A stretch of 64,000 bases of DNA from Proteiniclasticum aestuarii (lineage in GTDB: Bacteria > Bacillota > Clostridia > Clostridiales > Clostridiaceae): assembly GCF_017368455.1 (NCBI RefSeq), contig NZ_JAFNJU010000005.1:62001-126000 (forward strand), in the 5' to 3' direction. Each line of letters opens with the position of its first letter. Within the stretch, counting starts at the first letter, position 1. Below the pieces are notes generated by a model. The model was given only the letters and a program-made list of their open reading frames with translations. It was not told the DNA's origin and did not search any database. This document shows positions 8,095 through 16,384 of this stretch, piece after piece. Both the position numbers and the translations under genes were made by a program.

Positions 8095-9042
8095 ATGATC
8101 ATGAACTGCATGCCGGACTACATCATGACGAAAGAAGAGGCAGACAAACTCAGAGCATTAACAGGAAAAGACATACTGGATGTGGAGAACTTCCGCGACC
8201 ATGTGGATAGATTGGATGAAGTGGAAGCCATCATTCCGCCCTGGAGATTCAAGGCGGAGGACCTGGCGCTCTTTAAGAATCTCAAGTGGATTCAGACCTT
8301 CAGTGCGGGGGTGAACACCCTGCCCCTGAAGGAAATCAAAGAGAGAGGCATTCTTCTTACAAACTCCAGTGGGGTCCATGGACCTCAGATGACAGACCAT
8401 ATCATGGGGATGGTCTTATCCTTTGCAAGAGCTCTTCTGCCCAGCATCAGACATCAGAAGGAGAAGAACTGGAAGGTGGATTATCCTCTGACGGAGCTGA
8501 CCAGAAAGGAGATGCTCATCGTCGGTGCGGGCAGCATCGGACAGCTGCTGGCCAAGAAAGCCAAGACCTTCGACATGAGGGTCATCGGCCTGAAAAGAAC
8601 CGTGGAGAAGCTTCCGCATTTCGATGAGGTGCGAGAACTGGAGAAGCTTTCCGAATCCATGAGAACAGCGGATTATGTGGTGATCCTGGCACCGCTGACC
8701 AAAGAGACCAGAGGCCTCATCGGCAAAGAGGAGCTTGCCCTCATGAAGGAAGATGCGGTGCTCATAAACCTGGCCCGTGGACCTCTAGTGGATGAAGCAG
8801 AGCTGATAGAAGTGCTGAAGGAGAAGAAGATTCGCGGAGCGGGTCTGGATGTGTTCTCCAGAGAGCCTCTTCCGGAAGACAGTCCCCTGTGGGACCTGGA
8901 CAACATCATTCTGACGCCTCATCTGGGCGGGTTCAGTGATGTGTCCAATGAACGTTCCATTGCGCTCATCGCAGAGAACATCAGAAGATTCTATGCCGGC
9001 GAAAAGCTGAAGAACGTGGTGGATCTGGAACTGGGATACTAG
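8095..9042 (+). CDS. D-2-hydroxyacid dehydrogenase (NAD-dependent)
   Basis: About 315 residues from ATG 8095; the in-frame GTG at 8086 overlaps the AGAGGTG ribosome binding site and is unlikely. The Rossmann motif GAGSIGQL is near residue 140. The catalytic residues are seen in order: Arg in NLARGPLVDEAEL, Glu in SREPLPEDSPLW and His in LTPHLGGFSD. The family reduces 2-oxoacids to D-2-hydroxyacids or does the reverse. The substrate is not determined. It is a single gene with its own terminator. Confidence 0.88.
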   Translation: MIMNCMPDYIMTKEEADKLRALTGKDILDVENFRDHVDRLDEVEAIIPPWRFKAEDLALFKNLKWIQTFSAGVNTLPLKEIKERGILLTNSSGVHGPQMTDHIMGMVLSFARALLPSIRHQKEKNWKVDYPLTELTRKEMLIVGAGSIGQLLAKKAKTFDMRVIGLKRTVEKLPHFDEVRELEKLSESMRTADYVVILAPLTKETRGLIGKEELALMKEDAVLINLARGPLVDEAELIEVLKEKKIRGAGLDVFSREPLPEDSPLWDLDNIILTPHLGGFSDVSNERSIALIAENIRRFYAGEKLKNVVDLELGY

Positions 9043-9098
9043 AAGCAGGCAGAAGAGATGATGCTATAGAAAGCTGAATGTAGATCAGATGCAAATGA

Positions 9099-9132
9099 AA
9101 AACGGTCATGAGTTTTAAGCTCATGGCCGTTT
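9099..9132. terminator. Terminator between hydroxyacid dehydrogenase and small membrane protein
   Basis: AACGGTCATGAG pairs with CTCATGGCCGTT around a TTTTAAG loop, with A and T runs on both sides. It lies between convergent genes. Confidence 0.75.
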
Positions 9133-9152
9133 CAGTTCTTAGTGGATAGAGG

Positions 9153-9413
9153 CTACTCAGGGATTCTCGCTTTAGCGAATCGGTAGAAGAGACTTAGAAG
9201 AAAGACAGCTATGATGCTGCCCAGCACAGTGAATGTCCACATGAGTGTTTCATTTTCTCTCTGCACATAGGACAGAAAAAAGAAGAGGCCCATGATTCCG
9301 ATGATCAGACCAATAATGAAGTACCGAAGGGCCTTCGGGGACTTCTTTGACTTTACAATCTCTGCGGTGCCTTCAAACAGTATATCCATGACGATCTCCA
9401 TGAACAGTTCCAT
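9153..9413 (-). CDS. Small membrane protein of unknown function
   Basis: 86 residues with two hydrophobic segments (about residues 30-50 and 58-77), each flanked by lysine or arginine. The start has AGGAG and AAGGAT just upstream. I do not recognise the family. It is a single gene facing the hydroxyacid dehydrogenase, with the MarR operon divergent upstream. Clear ribosome binding site and coherent topology support a real gene. Confidence 0.6.
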   Translation of the reverse strand: MELFMEIVMDILFEGTAEIVKSKKSPKALRYFIIGLIIGIMGLFFFLSYVQRENETLMWTFTVLGSIIAVFLLSLFYRFAKARIPE

Positions 9414-9606
9414 ATCCTTTCTCCTATCCTCAAAAAATTCGAATTCCTAAAACATAACATGTATTCAGAATCGTTTCTATATCTTCAGTATACAGGATAA
9501 TCCAATACTGTCATCTTAAATTCTCCTGAACAGGAAACTTTTTTTGGCTTTTTTCCTAAGTGTTCGCTCCTGTCGAGCATGCTAAATAGATTTCATACAA
9601 TTAAGG

Positions 9607-9655
9607 TTGACAAGAAATAACAAGCGCGGTATAATTATCTCGTATTCGAAATAAT
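9607..9655 (+). promoter_or_regulatory. Consensus promoter with overlapping MarR-type operator
   Basis: TTGACA (9607-9612), a 17-base spacer and TATAAT (9630-9635) make a perfect sigma-A promoter. A 22-base palindrome at 9634-9655 (ATTATCTCG...CGAAATAAT, 18 of 22 positions symmetric) overlaps the -10 and start point, the expected place for a repressor. The TATCTCG half-site resembles operators of MhqR-like regulators. Confidence 0.75.
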
Positions 9656-9675
9656 ATTTGTAGAGGATGATGCAG

Positions 9676-10131
9676 ATGAAAGAAGAAGAGAGGAATCAGT
9701 TGGATGAAAAGTTGTCCCTGAAGCTGTTTGTGGTGCTCACAAGAGCTTTGGACTCCGTCAGAAAAAGCATAGAGAAGGAAATCAGGAGCTATGGACTCAA
9801 TCCCACAGAATTTGCCGTGCTGGAACTGCTATACAATAGAGGCGAACAGACCGTTCAGAAGATCGGAGAGAAGGTGCTCATCGCCAGCAGCAGCATCACC
9901 TATGTGGTGGACAAGCTGGAGAAGAAGAAGCTCATTCTGAGAACCCCCAATCCGGAGGATCGGAGAATCACGCAGGTGTCTATCACGGAGGAAGGAAAAG
10001 CCATGATGGATGACATTTTTCCGGGCCATGTGAAGGCTGTTCAGAGAATTCTGGAAGGGCTGGATACCTGGGAGAAGGAAGAAATGATTACTCAGCTGAA
10101 GAAACTGGGTATACAGGCAAAAAACAGATAA
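9676..10131 (+). CDS. MarR-family transcriptional regulator (MhqR-like)
   Basis: About 151 residues from ATG 9676, 9 bases after AGAGG; ATGs at 9667 and 9670 are too close to that site. The winged-helix core is clear: LNPTEFAVLELLYNRGEQTV, the recognition helix SSSITYVVDKLEKKKL and the wing RTPNPEDRRITQVSIT. It heads an operon with a flavin reductase and a ring-cleaving dioxygenase, the gene content controlled by MhqR-type repressors that respond to quinones. The palindrome over its promoter implies autorepression. The ligand is inferred from context only. Confidence 0.85.
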   Translation: MKEEERNQLDEKLSLKLFVVLTRALDSVRKSIEKEIRSYGLNPTEFAVLELLYNRGEQTVQKIGEKVLIASSSITYVVDKLEKKKLILRTPNPEDRRITQVSITEEGKAMMDDIFPGHVKAVQRILEGLDTWEKEEMITQLKKLGIQAKNR

Positions 10132-10139
10132 AAAATTTT

Positions 10140-10175
10140 ACGAATATATCTCGAATCAGGAATATCCTAATTCGT
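10140..10175. promoter_or_regulatory. Possible second operator between marR and flavin reductase
   Basis: TATCTCG (10147-10153) repeats the half-site of the upstream operator, and ACGAAT (10140-10145) is inverted as ATTCGT (10170-10175). Symmetry is weaker than in the first operator. Confidence 0.35.
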
Positions 10176-10204
10176 AGGAAGTGTGAAGAGAAAGGAAGAG
10201 CCAT

Positions 10205-10813
10205 ATGATATCCATCGATCCCGGTAAAAACAGCGAAAGAGAAAACTATAAGCTCCTCATCGGAACGATCATTCCAAGACCCATCGCCTTTGTGACAACC
10301 CTTGGTGAAGGGGGAGTGGTCAACGCAGCCCCTTTCAGCTACTTCAATGTGGTCTCCTCCAGTCCCCCTCTGATTTCCCTTTCCATACAGAGAAGGAAGG
10401 GAGAGCTGAAGGATACCGCAAGGAATATTCTTAGGGAGAAGGAATTTGTCGTCCATGGGGTGGACGAGGAGAATGTGGATGAAGTCAATGAGACCGCAGC
10501 CTCGCTGCCATCCTGGGAGAGTGAACTGAAACTGACGAAGCTTACACTTCTTGAAAGCGACCTGGTGAAAGTGCCAGGCATCCAGGAATCCAAGGTGCGC
10601 ATGGAGTGCAGACTGGTCCAGCACATGCCCCTCGGAGACGGGGATGAAATCGGTGCAGATCTTTTCATCGGACGAATTGTGAGATTTCATATCGATGAGA
10701 AGGTCTATGAAAAAGGAAGAATCGATCCCCATGCCCTTTCGCCCATGAGCAGGCTTGCAGGAATCAGCTATGCGAGGATCGGAGAAATCATCTCCATGGA
10801 GAGACCCGAATGA
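10205..10813 (+). CDS. Flavin reductase family (FMN-binding split-barrel) protein
   Basis: 202 residues. The N-terminal half has the flavin reductase signature PRPIAFVTTLGEGGVVNAAP followed by FSYFNVVSSSPPLISLSI, which forms the FMN-binding split barrel. Relatives reduce flavin or act with oxygenases. It lies 74 bases after the marR gene, and its end overlaps an upstream in-frame start of the dioxygenase reading frame. Its pairing with a ring-cleaving dioxygenase and MarR regulator points to detoxification of quinones or other aromatics. The physiological substrate is inferred. Confidence 0.88.
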   Translation: MISIDPGKNSERENYKLLIGTIIPRPIAFVTTLGEGGVVNAAPFSYFNVVSSSPPLISLSIQRRKGELKDTARNILREKEFVVHGVDEENVDEVNETAASLPSWESELKLTKLTLLESDLVKVPGIQESKVRMECRLVQHMPLGDGDEIGADLFIGRIVRFHIDEKVYEKGRIDPHALSPMSRLAGISYARIGEIISMERPE

Positions 10814-10917
10814 AACCGCAAAAGATCACAGCAAATGCAAGAAAGATCGATATAAAAGAATTAAACAATAATAGAAGTCATGGAGCGGAAAGCTTCATGA
10901 ACAGGAGGAAAACAGCA

Positions 10918-11904
10918 ATGAATGAATTAAAAGGAATACACCATGTAACCGCCATCACAAGCAGCGCAGAAAAGAACTATGAGTTCTTCACCTATGTACT
11001 GGGATTAAGACTGGTGAAGAAGACGGTGAACCAGGACGACATCCAGACCTATCATCTGTTTTTTGCGGATGATGTGGGCGGACCCGGAACGGACATGACC
11101 TTCTTCGATTTTCCTGGGATAGCAAAGGGTACCCATGGAACAGACGAAATCACGAAGACATCCTTCCGTGTACCGAGCGATGAAGCCCTCACCTACTGGG
11201 TGAAGAGATTCGACAGACTGAAGGTGAAGCATGAAGGCATCAGTGAGCTGTTCGGAAAAAAAGTCCTTTCCTTTGTGGACTTTGATGACCAGAGATATCA
11301 GATGATCTCCGACGAAAAGAATAAGGGTGTTCCTTCCGGAATTCCATGGCAGAAGGGCCCTATTCCTCTGGAATATGCCATCACGGGTCTTGGTCCCATC
11401 AAGCTCACCGTACCGGACTATAAAGGGCTCAAGGAGATCCTGGAGAAGGTCTATCTCATGAAAGAGACCGCATCGGAAGGAGACGTTCATCTTTTTGAAA
11501 TGGGAGATGGCGGCAACGGTGGAAGCGTCATCCTGGAAGAGAACAAGGATCTGCCTGCAGGAAGGCAGGGCTACGGCACAGTGCACCATGTGGCTTTCCG
11601 AGTGGAAGACAAGAAGGAGCTGGATGCGTGGATTGACAGGTATGCATCCTTCGGACTCAGGAACTCCGGCTTTGTGGAAAGATACTATTTCAAATCCCTT
11701 TACGCCAAGGTGTCCCGCGGCATACTCTTCGAGCTGGCGACGGACGGCCCCGGATTCATGGGAGATGAACCTTATGAAACCCTGGGCGAGAAGCTTTCGC
11801 TTCCACCCTACTTCGAGGACCAGAGAGAGGAAATCGAAAAGCTGGTGCGACCCATTGATACGGTCAGAAGCACCAGGGTCTTTGAAAAAGAATACGAAGA
11901 CTAG
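10918..11904 (+). CDS. Ring-cleaving dioxygenase, VOC superfamily (MhqO-like)
   Basis: About 328 residues from ATG 10918, which has AGGAGG 11 bases upstream; an in-frame ATG at 10810 would add an unrelated basic tail. Two VOC modules are visible: GIHHVTAITSSAEKNYEFFT at the N-terminus and GTVHHVAFRVED near residue 222, with the last metal ligand in FELATDGPGF. His, His and Glu would hold Fe(II) or Mn(II). Relatives (MhqO, formerly YdfO) open hydroquinone or catechol-type rings. Such genes are common in thiol/quinone stress regulons, which fits the MarR gene upstream. Confidence 0.88.
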   Translation: MNELKGIHHVTAITSSAEKNYEFFTYVLGLRLVKKTVNQDDIQTYHLFFADDVGGPGTDMTFFDFPGIAKGTHGTDEITKTSFRVPSDEALTYWVKRFDRLKVKHEGISELFGKKVLSFVDFDDQRYQMISDEKNKGVPSGIPWQKGPIPLEYAITGLGPIKLTVPDYKGLKEILEKVYLMKETASEGDVHLFEMGDGGNGGSVILEENKDLPAGRQGYGTVHHVAFRVEDKKELDAWIDRYASFGLRNSGFVERYYFKSLYAKVSRGILFELATDGPGFMGDEPYETLGEKLSLPPYFEDQREEIEKLVRPIDTVRSTRVFEKEYED

Positions 11905-11907
11905 AAT

Positions 11908-11943
11908 AAAGGAGAGGAACCCGCAGATGGATTCCTCTCCTTT
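11908..11943. terminator. Bidirectional terminator, 12-base perfect stem
   Basis: AAAGGAGAGGAA (11908-11919) pairs with TTCCTCTCCTTT (11932-11943) between convergent genes. Confidence 0.75.
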
Positions 11944-11955
11944 ACAATGTCTTTC

Positions 11956-12276
11956 CTATTCCACGACCACAGCGGTTCCCGCTGCGGTGACCATGAGCAT
12001 GCCGTTATTCTGTCCCAGTGTCTCATAGTCGATTTTCACACCGATGACGGCGTTGGCGCCTAAGCTGTAGGCTCTTTCTTCCAGTTCTCTCAAAGCGTTG
12101 ATTCTTGCTTCAATCATTTCACTTTCATAGGTCTTGCTTCTGCCACCGAAGAAATCGGAGATGCCTGCGGTGAAGTCCTTGATGAAGTTGATTCCTGTGA
12201 TGACTTCTCCGAAAACAATCCCTTTATAGGCAATGACTCTTTTACCTTCCACTGCATTGGTTGTTGTAATGACCAT
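11956..12276 (-). CDS. YbjQ-family (UPF0145) protein
   Basis: 106 residues from ATG 12276, nine bases after AGGAGG. The sequence has the family pattern [20 protein letters not shown], then [35 protein letters not shown] and a glycine-rich [11 protein letters not shown] end. This family is a small cytosolic oligomer sometimes described as heavy-metal binding, with no settled function. No cysteines are present, so metal binding by thiols is unlikely here. It is a single gene. Confidence 0.85.
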   Translation of the reverse strand: MVITTTNAVEGKRVIAYKGIVFGEVITGINFIKDFTAGISDFFGGRSKTYESEMIEARINALRELEERAYSLGANAVIGVKIDYETLGQNNGMLMVTAAGTAVVVE

Positions 12277-12439
12277 AATCAAATCCCTCCTACTTTACTA
12301 TCTGCTTTCATTATAAGACAACTTGTTTTCTTTTTATCATTTTTAATTGAAATTTAACCCGGAATTCGCAAATGATTTTCGCGACTCCTCATGAGTTTCA
12401 ATGTTTTTTGCGCGGAAGGTGTATCCCATAACTTTTTTA

Positions 12440-12448
12440 TGATATAAT
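12440..12448 (+). promoter_or_regulatory. Extended -10 promoter before the TtcA-like gene
   Basis: TGATATAAT, a perfect TATAAT with upstream TG and no clear -35. The same motif precedes the helicase, dha and mgsA genes. Confidence 0.5.
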
Positions 12449-12510
12449 CTATCATTGTAAATCAAATCATTGAAAACAGTTATCAGTAAAATAAAGAGGT
12501 GTACAGATAG

Positions 12511-13404
12511 ATGAGTATTGCAGGAGAAGGGTGTGAAATCCTCGTTCCGTTCAGTGAACGAAAAACACTACAGGAAATCGAAAGAAGCCTGACCACCACC
12601 TATAAGAAGAATGTGTGGGGAAAATTCATAAAAGCCATCAACGATTATCAGCTCATTCAGGAAGGGGACAAGATTGCCGTGGCCATCTCCGGAGGAAAGG
12701 ACAGCCTGATTCTGGCGAAGCTTTTCCAGGAGCTGAAAAAACATAAGAAAGTGGATTTCGAAGTGGAGTTCATTGCCATGGACCCCGGGTATCACAAGGA
12801 GATCCGAAAACTTCTGGAAGAGAACTGCGCATATCTGGATATCCCGGTGAAGATCTATGAGTCAGGCATCTTCAATGTCATCGACAAGATCGCCAAGGAT
12901 TACCCCTGCTATATGTGTGCGAGAATGAGAAGAGGGTCCCTCTACGAATTCGCCCAGAACCTGGGCTGCAACAAACTTGCTCTGGGGCATCACTTCAACG
13001 ATGTCATTGAAACGGTCATGCTGAATGTCATCTACGGAGGGACCTTCAAGTCCATGCTGCCCAAGCTCAAGGCTCAGAACTTCGAGAATATGGAAATCAT
13101 CAGACCCCTCTACCTGGTGGAAGAGGACAACATCAAGAACTGGATCCAGAATTCCGGCATCTGGCCCATGAACTGTGCCTGCATGGTGGCCGCCAAGAAG
13201 ATCGGAAACAAGCGTTATGAGGTCCGTGAAATGATTAAAAATCTCAAAGCACAGAACAAGGATGTGGACAAATGCATCTTCCGTTCCCAGGAGAACATCC
13301 AGATGGACTCCGTGGTGGGCTGGAGAGACAAGAACGGGGAGAAGCATACCTATCTGGAGTTCTATGATGATGAGGACATGATATTTGACACAGATGAGCT
13401 GTAG
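12511..13404 (+). CDS. TtcA-family tRNA thiolation (PP-loop ATPase) protein
   Basis: 297 residues. The PP-loop SGGKDS is at 60-65 and activates the target base with ATP. Cysteines at 133 and 136 (CYMC) and at 222 and 224 (CAC) correspond to the three cysteines that hold the [4Fe-4S] cluster in TtcA, which makes 2-thiocytidine at position 32 of tRNA. The N-terminus (about 30 residues) is longer than in Escherichia coli. Starts from ATG with AGAGGTG nine bases upstream. It stands alone with its own extended -10 promoter. A related thiolation target cannot be ruled out. Confidence 0.85.
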   Translation: MSIAGEGCEILVPFSERKTLQEIERSLTTTYKKNVWGKFIKAINDYQLIQEGDKIAVAISGGKDSLILAKLFQELKKHKKVDFEVEFIAMDPGYHKEIRKLLEENCAYLDIPVKIYESGIFNVIDKIAKDYPCYMCARMRRGSLYEFAQNLGCNKLALGHHFNDVIETVMLNVIYGGTFKSMLPKLKAQNFENMEIIRPLYLVEEDNIKNWIQNSGIWPMNCACMVAAKKIGNKRYEVREMIKNLKAQNKDVDKCIFRSQENIQMDSVVGWRDKNGEKHTYLEFYDDEDMIFDTDEL

Positions 13405-13477
13405 TCTATGGAGATGACGCCTCATCTGTGGTAAAATCAAGTCAAAATGAAAATCAGATTCTGAAGGAGAGAGCGAT

Positions 13478-13867
13478 ATGAAAATGGCTTATGTATGTAA
13501 TGGAAGCAGCACCAGAGCCCAGCTTGCAGCATCCATTGCAGGAGAATATTTCAAGGATGCGGAGATTGTGGCCGTAGGAAGCATTGAAGGTGAAGAGGCG
13601 GATGAAACCGCCATGAAGATTCTGGAAGAGGATGGAATCAGTACAGAAGGACTGAAACTGACCAATCTTTTTGAAATGGACTTCGACATGAACTACGCCA
13701 TCGTGGTGGGATGCGATGAAGGAGGATGTCCTCTGGTATTTGCAGACAAAGTCATCGAGTGGGACTTCATCGAAAACCCCAAAGGCCAGGACGAAGCAGC
13801 CTACAGAAAAGCGAAAGATCAGCTGAAGGAAGAAATCAAGAAATTCTATATGGAAAACTTCGCATAA
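13478..13867 (+). CDS. ArsC/low-molecular-weight phosphatase-like protein
   Basis: 129 residues. The P-loop CNGSSTR (Cys7-X5-Arg13) sits at the N-terminus as in thioredoxin-coupled arsenate reductase ArsC and LMW tyrosine phosphatases. Cys79 and Cys84 (VVGCDEGGCP) lie where ArsC has its second and third redox cysteines, although they are closer together than the family's usual seven residues. The C-terminal FIENPKGQDEAAYRKAKDQL also resembles ArsC. An arsenate reductase role is plausible and would feed the arsenite genes near 24-28 kb, but it is not in that cluster. The upstream gene ends 73 bases before the start. Confidence 0.7.
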   Translation: MKMAYVCNGSSTRAQLAASIAGEYFKDAEIVAVGSIEGEEADETAMKILEEDGISTEGLKLTNLFEMDFDMNYAIVVGCDEGGCPLVFADKVIEWDFIENPKGQDEAAYRKAKDQLKEEIKKFYMENFA

Positions 13868-13871
13868 GATA

Positions 13872-13912
13872 AAGAAGGTGCAGCTCTTTTTTAAGAGTTA
13901 CACCTTCTTTTT
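13872..13912 (+). terminator. Intrinsic terminator after ArsC-like gene
   Basis: AAGAAGGTG...CACCTTCTT outer stem, AGCTCTT...AAGAG inner stem, then a T run. Confidence 0.75.
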
Positions 13913-13935
13913 GATTGCTGATGTTCAATCCTTAC

Positions 13936-14511
13936 TTACGAAGAAAGATCATCCAAGGCTTCTTTCTGGTCGAAGCCTTTTTCATACTCCTCTTTCAGGA
14001 GGCCATAATAGACCAGGTCATGAAACTCACCCAGTCTTGCCACATGCTGCCTGAGCGTTCCTTCATAGGATAGTCCCGCTTTCTCCATGACCCTCCAGGA
14101 ACCTGGATTGCTGGTGAAGGCGGCGGCATAGATCCTGTGGAGTTGAAGCTCCTGAAAGCCATAGGCCAGGAGCGCCTTTACCGCTTCCGTACCATAGCCC
14201 TTTCCCCAGTAGTCCTTGCCGATCCAGTAAGCCAGTTCTCCTCTCCGGTGCGGTGCAGACAGATTCAGATTGATGAGACCGATGAAGAGCTGGGATTCCT
14301 TTTCCACCATGGCGAAGGCCGCAATACTTTTCATCTCTTCCGATTGATGGCATTTCTCGATGAATTCACTGGCGGAACCTTCCGGATAGGGATGCGGGAT
14401 GTTCAGGGTTGTTTTTGCCACATCATAGTCTCCGGCCAGTTTCTCGATTCTCTTTGCATCGGAGGCAAGGAGCTTCCTTAATAGTAGTCTTTTAGTTTCG
14501 ATTTGATCCAT
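13936..14511 (-). CDS. GNAT-family N-acetyltransferase (RimJ/RimL-like)
   Basis: 191 residues with the order TKRLLLRKL at the start, ELAYWIGKDYWGKGYGTEAV (acetyl-CoA-binding motif A) near residue 90-110, and LHRIYAAAFTSNPGSWRVME with KAGLSYEGTLR (motif B), the classic pattern of the ribosomal-protein acetyltransferase subgroup. The acceptor is not determined; many members acetylate protein or small-molecule amines. AGGAG precedes the ATG. It is transcribed leftward and is probably a single gene, upstream of which lies the aldo/keto reductase terminator region. Confidence 0.88.
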   Translation of the reverse strand: MDQIETKRLLLRKLLASDAKRIEKLAGDYDVAKTTLNIPHPYPEGSASEFIEKCHQSEEMKSIAAFAMVEKESQLFIGLINLNLSAPHRRGELAYWIGKDYWGKGYGTEAVKALLAYGFQELQLHRIYAAAFTSNPGSWRVMEKAGLSYEGTLRQHVARLGEFHDLVYYGLLKEEYEKGFDQKEALDDLSS

Positions 14512-14552
14512 AGACTTCTCCTCGTAATGTTTTTTCGCTTCTACTCGTGAAG

Positions 14553-14619
14553 ACAGCCCTGCTGCTGCCCTTCATCCTATTAGTATTCACTGGGATGAGG
14601 GGCTCTAAGGCAGGGCTGT
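14553..14619 (-). terminator. Long two-tier hairpin after the aldo/keto reductase gene
   Basis: The outer arms ACAGCCCTGC (14553-14562) and GCAGGGCTGT (14610-14619) are perfect complements. An inner stem pairs CCCTTCATCC with GGATGAGGGG. It lies just beyond the stop of the leftward aldo/keto reductase gene but lacks a good T run. Confidence 0.5.
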
Positions 14620-14645
14620 AATTTCATGACTGATTTTCTGGATTT

Positions 14646-15482
14646 CTAGTCGAACCCGTTCATCATGGTGTCAGGGTCGGCGCTTAATCTCTTGTTCTGA
14701 TTGTGCGCATTGATTTTTCCCATGTCTTCCTCAGAAAGCTCGAAATCGAAGATGTCGATGTTCTCTCTGATTCTCGATGGTGTAACGGACTTCGGAATGG
14801 CCAGCACATCATTCTGGAAATGCCATCTCAGAATGATCTGAGCGGGAGATTTTTCATGCTTTCTGCCCAGTTCCACAAAGACCGGTGCATCCAGGTCTTC
14901 TTTTCCCTGCATCAGTGGTCCCCAGGCTTCCACCTGAATACCCTTTTCCTTGCAGTAGTCTCGGATCTCCTTCTGGTTCATCAAAGGATGCAGCTCGATC
15001 TGGTTCATCACAGGAACCACTTCGGTTTCAGCCAGGAGCTTCTCCAGATGATGGATGTGGAAGTTGCATACACCGATGGCTCTTACGCGTTTGTCCTTGT
15101 AGAGCTTCTCCAGTGCTTTGTAGGATTCCACATACTTGTCCTTGCCGGGCCAGTGCACAAGGTACAGATCCACGTAATCCGTATCCAGTTTTTTAAGGCT
15201 GGTCTCAAATGCCGTAAAGGCATTGTTATACCCCTGGTCTGTATTCCAGAGCTTGGTGGTCAGAAAGATTTCCTCTCTTGGAATACCACTGTCTTTGATG
15301 GCCCTTCCTACGCCTTCCTCATTTCCGTAGATGGCTGCGGTATCGATGAGTCTGTATCCTGCCTTCAGTGCTTCCAGCACAGCCAGGTACACCTCGTCCC
15401 CTTCTTTGACTTTGAATACACCAAAGCCGACGCTTGGGATTTCCAGTCCATTGTTTAGTTTCCATATTGGCACATTTGACAT
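14646..15482 (-). CDS. Aldo/keto reductase (YvgN/YtbE-like)
   Basis: 278 residues from the ATG at 15482, which has AGGAGG nearby; upstream in-frame ATGs lack a site. The catalytic tetrad is present: Asp and Tyr in DTAAIYGNEEGVG, Lys in TTKLWNTD and His in LYLVHWPGK. The C-terminal SVTPSRIRENIDIFDFEL is the NADPH-binding segment. Relatives in Bacillus reduce glyoxal and methylglyoxal. It is divergent from methylglyoxal synthase (mgsA), a sensible partnership: one gene makes methylglyoxal and the other can remove it. The substrate remains an inference. Confidence 0.9.
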   Translation of the reverse strand: MSNVPIWKLNNGLEIPSVGFGVFKVKEGDEVYLAVLEALKAGYRLIDTAAIYGNEEGVGRAIKDSGIPREEIFLTTKLWNTDQGYNNAFTAFETSLKKLDTDYVDLYLVHWPGKDKYVESYKALEKLYKDKRVRAIGVCNFHIHHLEKLLAETEVVPVMNQIELHPLMNQKEIRDYCKEKGIQVEAWGPLMQGKEDLDAPVFVELGRKHEKSPAQIILRWHFQNDVLAIPKSVTPSRIRENIDIFDFELSEEDMGKINAHNQNKRLSADPDTMMNGFD

Positions 15483-15619
15483 ATTGGATCCTCCTTGATT
15501 CGTTAAAATACTCATATATTCATTATAAACCAAATCTCTCCCAGTTCGTGAAGGAAGTGTTAAATCTCTATGGACTTTGAGTCAATGGCCCTGTAGAACG
15601 CCCTGCCTGGCGTCTTTCA

Positions 15620-15628
15620 TGATATAAT
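15620..15628 (+). promoter_or_regulatory. Extended -10 promoter of mgsA
   Basis: TGATATAAT, 38 bases before the mgsA start. No convincing -35. Confidence 0.5.
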
Positions 15629-15665
15629 CGGAGTGAAGAAATGAAAGCAAAACGGAGGGAATGAA

Positions 15666-16064
15666 ATGAACGGAGCAATGATTGCCCATGACAATATGAA
15701 GGATGATCTGGTGCTTTTTGCCAGAAAACACAAGAAGATTCTTGAAAAATTCAATCTCTATGCAACAGGAACCACAGGGAAGAGGCTCATTGAGGATGCA
15801 GGACTTGATATTCACAGACTCCAGTCCGGCCCCATCGGAGGCGATCAGCAGATCGGTGCACTCATTGCAGAAGGAAAGATCATGTTCGTGATCTTCTTCA
15901 GAGACCCCCTCACCGCACAGCCCCATGAACCGGATGTGCAGGCGCTGCTGCGGCTCTGCGACGTTCATAAGATCCCCATCGCCACCAATATCACAAGTGC
16001 AGAAATCATCATCCACTATCTGAACAGACTCATGGGCGATGAGGACTACAAGGCGGTTTACTAG
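15666..16064 (+). CDS. mgsA: Methylglyoxal synthase
   Basis: 132 residues, the normal length. Family motifs appear in order: [20 protein letters not shown] (phosphate binding), [12 protein letters not shown] (containing the catalytic aspartate), [14 protein letters not shown], and [11 protein letters not shown]. The enzyme removes phosphate from DHAP to give methylglyoxal, a bypass used when phosphate is scarce or sugar phosphates build up. The genome context includes dhaKL, which makes DHAP, and a divergent aldo/keto reductase. GGAGGG lies before the ATG. A terminator follows at 16128-16173. Confidence 0.95.
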   Translation: MNGAMIAHDNMKDDLVLFARKHKKILEKFNLYATGTTGKRLIEDAGLDIHRLQSGPIGGDQQIGALIAEGKIMFVIFFRDPLTAQPHEPDVQALLRLCDVHKIPIATNITSAEIIIHYLNRLMGDEDYKAVY

Positions 16065-16127
16065 AATATCAGATTTTATGTTTTACAGAAATGAAAGAGC
16101 CTATCCTGCAATTTGTAGAAGAGGCAG

Positions 16128-16173
16128 CAAAAGCGTTCTTATCTTCCAATGCCGGAAGAAAAGGGCGCTTTTC
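16128..16173 (+). terminator. Intrinsic terminator after mgsA
   Basis: AGCG and TCTTCC pair across a short loop with GGAAGA and GCGCT, then TTTTC. Confidence 0.6.
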
Positions 16174-16384
16174 AATCGTTCTCCTGTAAATAATCTGAGC
16201 AAATCTATAATATTCTGTAAACTGATGAAATATTAAGGAAGTAGTAAGCTTAAATCAAGTATAATAATACTACACCGATTACATTGGGAAATCACTAAAA
16301 TATAGAAGAGAAAAAAGTATTTCATCCAGTAATGGAAAGAGACATACAGACTACTGCATCAGAAGGAAAAGGAGGTATGAATGA
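16174..16384 (+). other. AT-rich leader before the opine-dehydrogenase-like operon
   Basis: No gene is seen. A TATAAT at 16260-16265 is the likely -10 but has no good -35. There is no recognisable cobalamin riboswitch, although the second gene of the operon binds B12. AGGAGG occurs just before the coding start. Confidence 0.4.
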
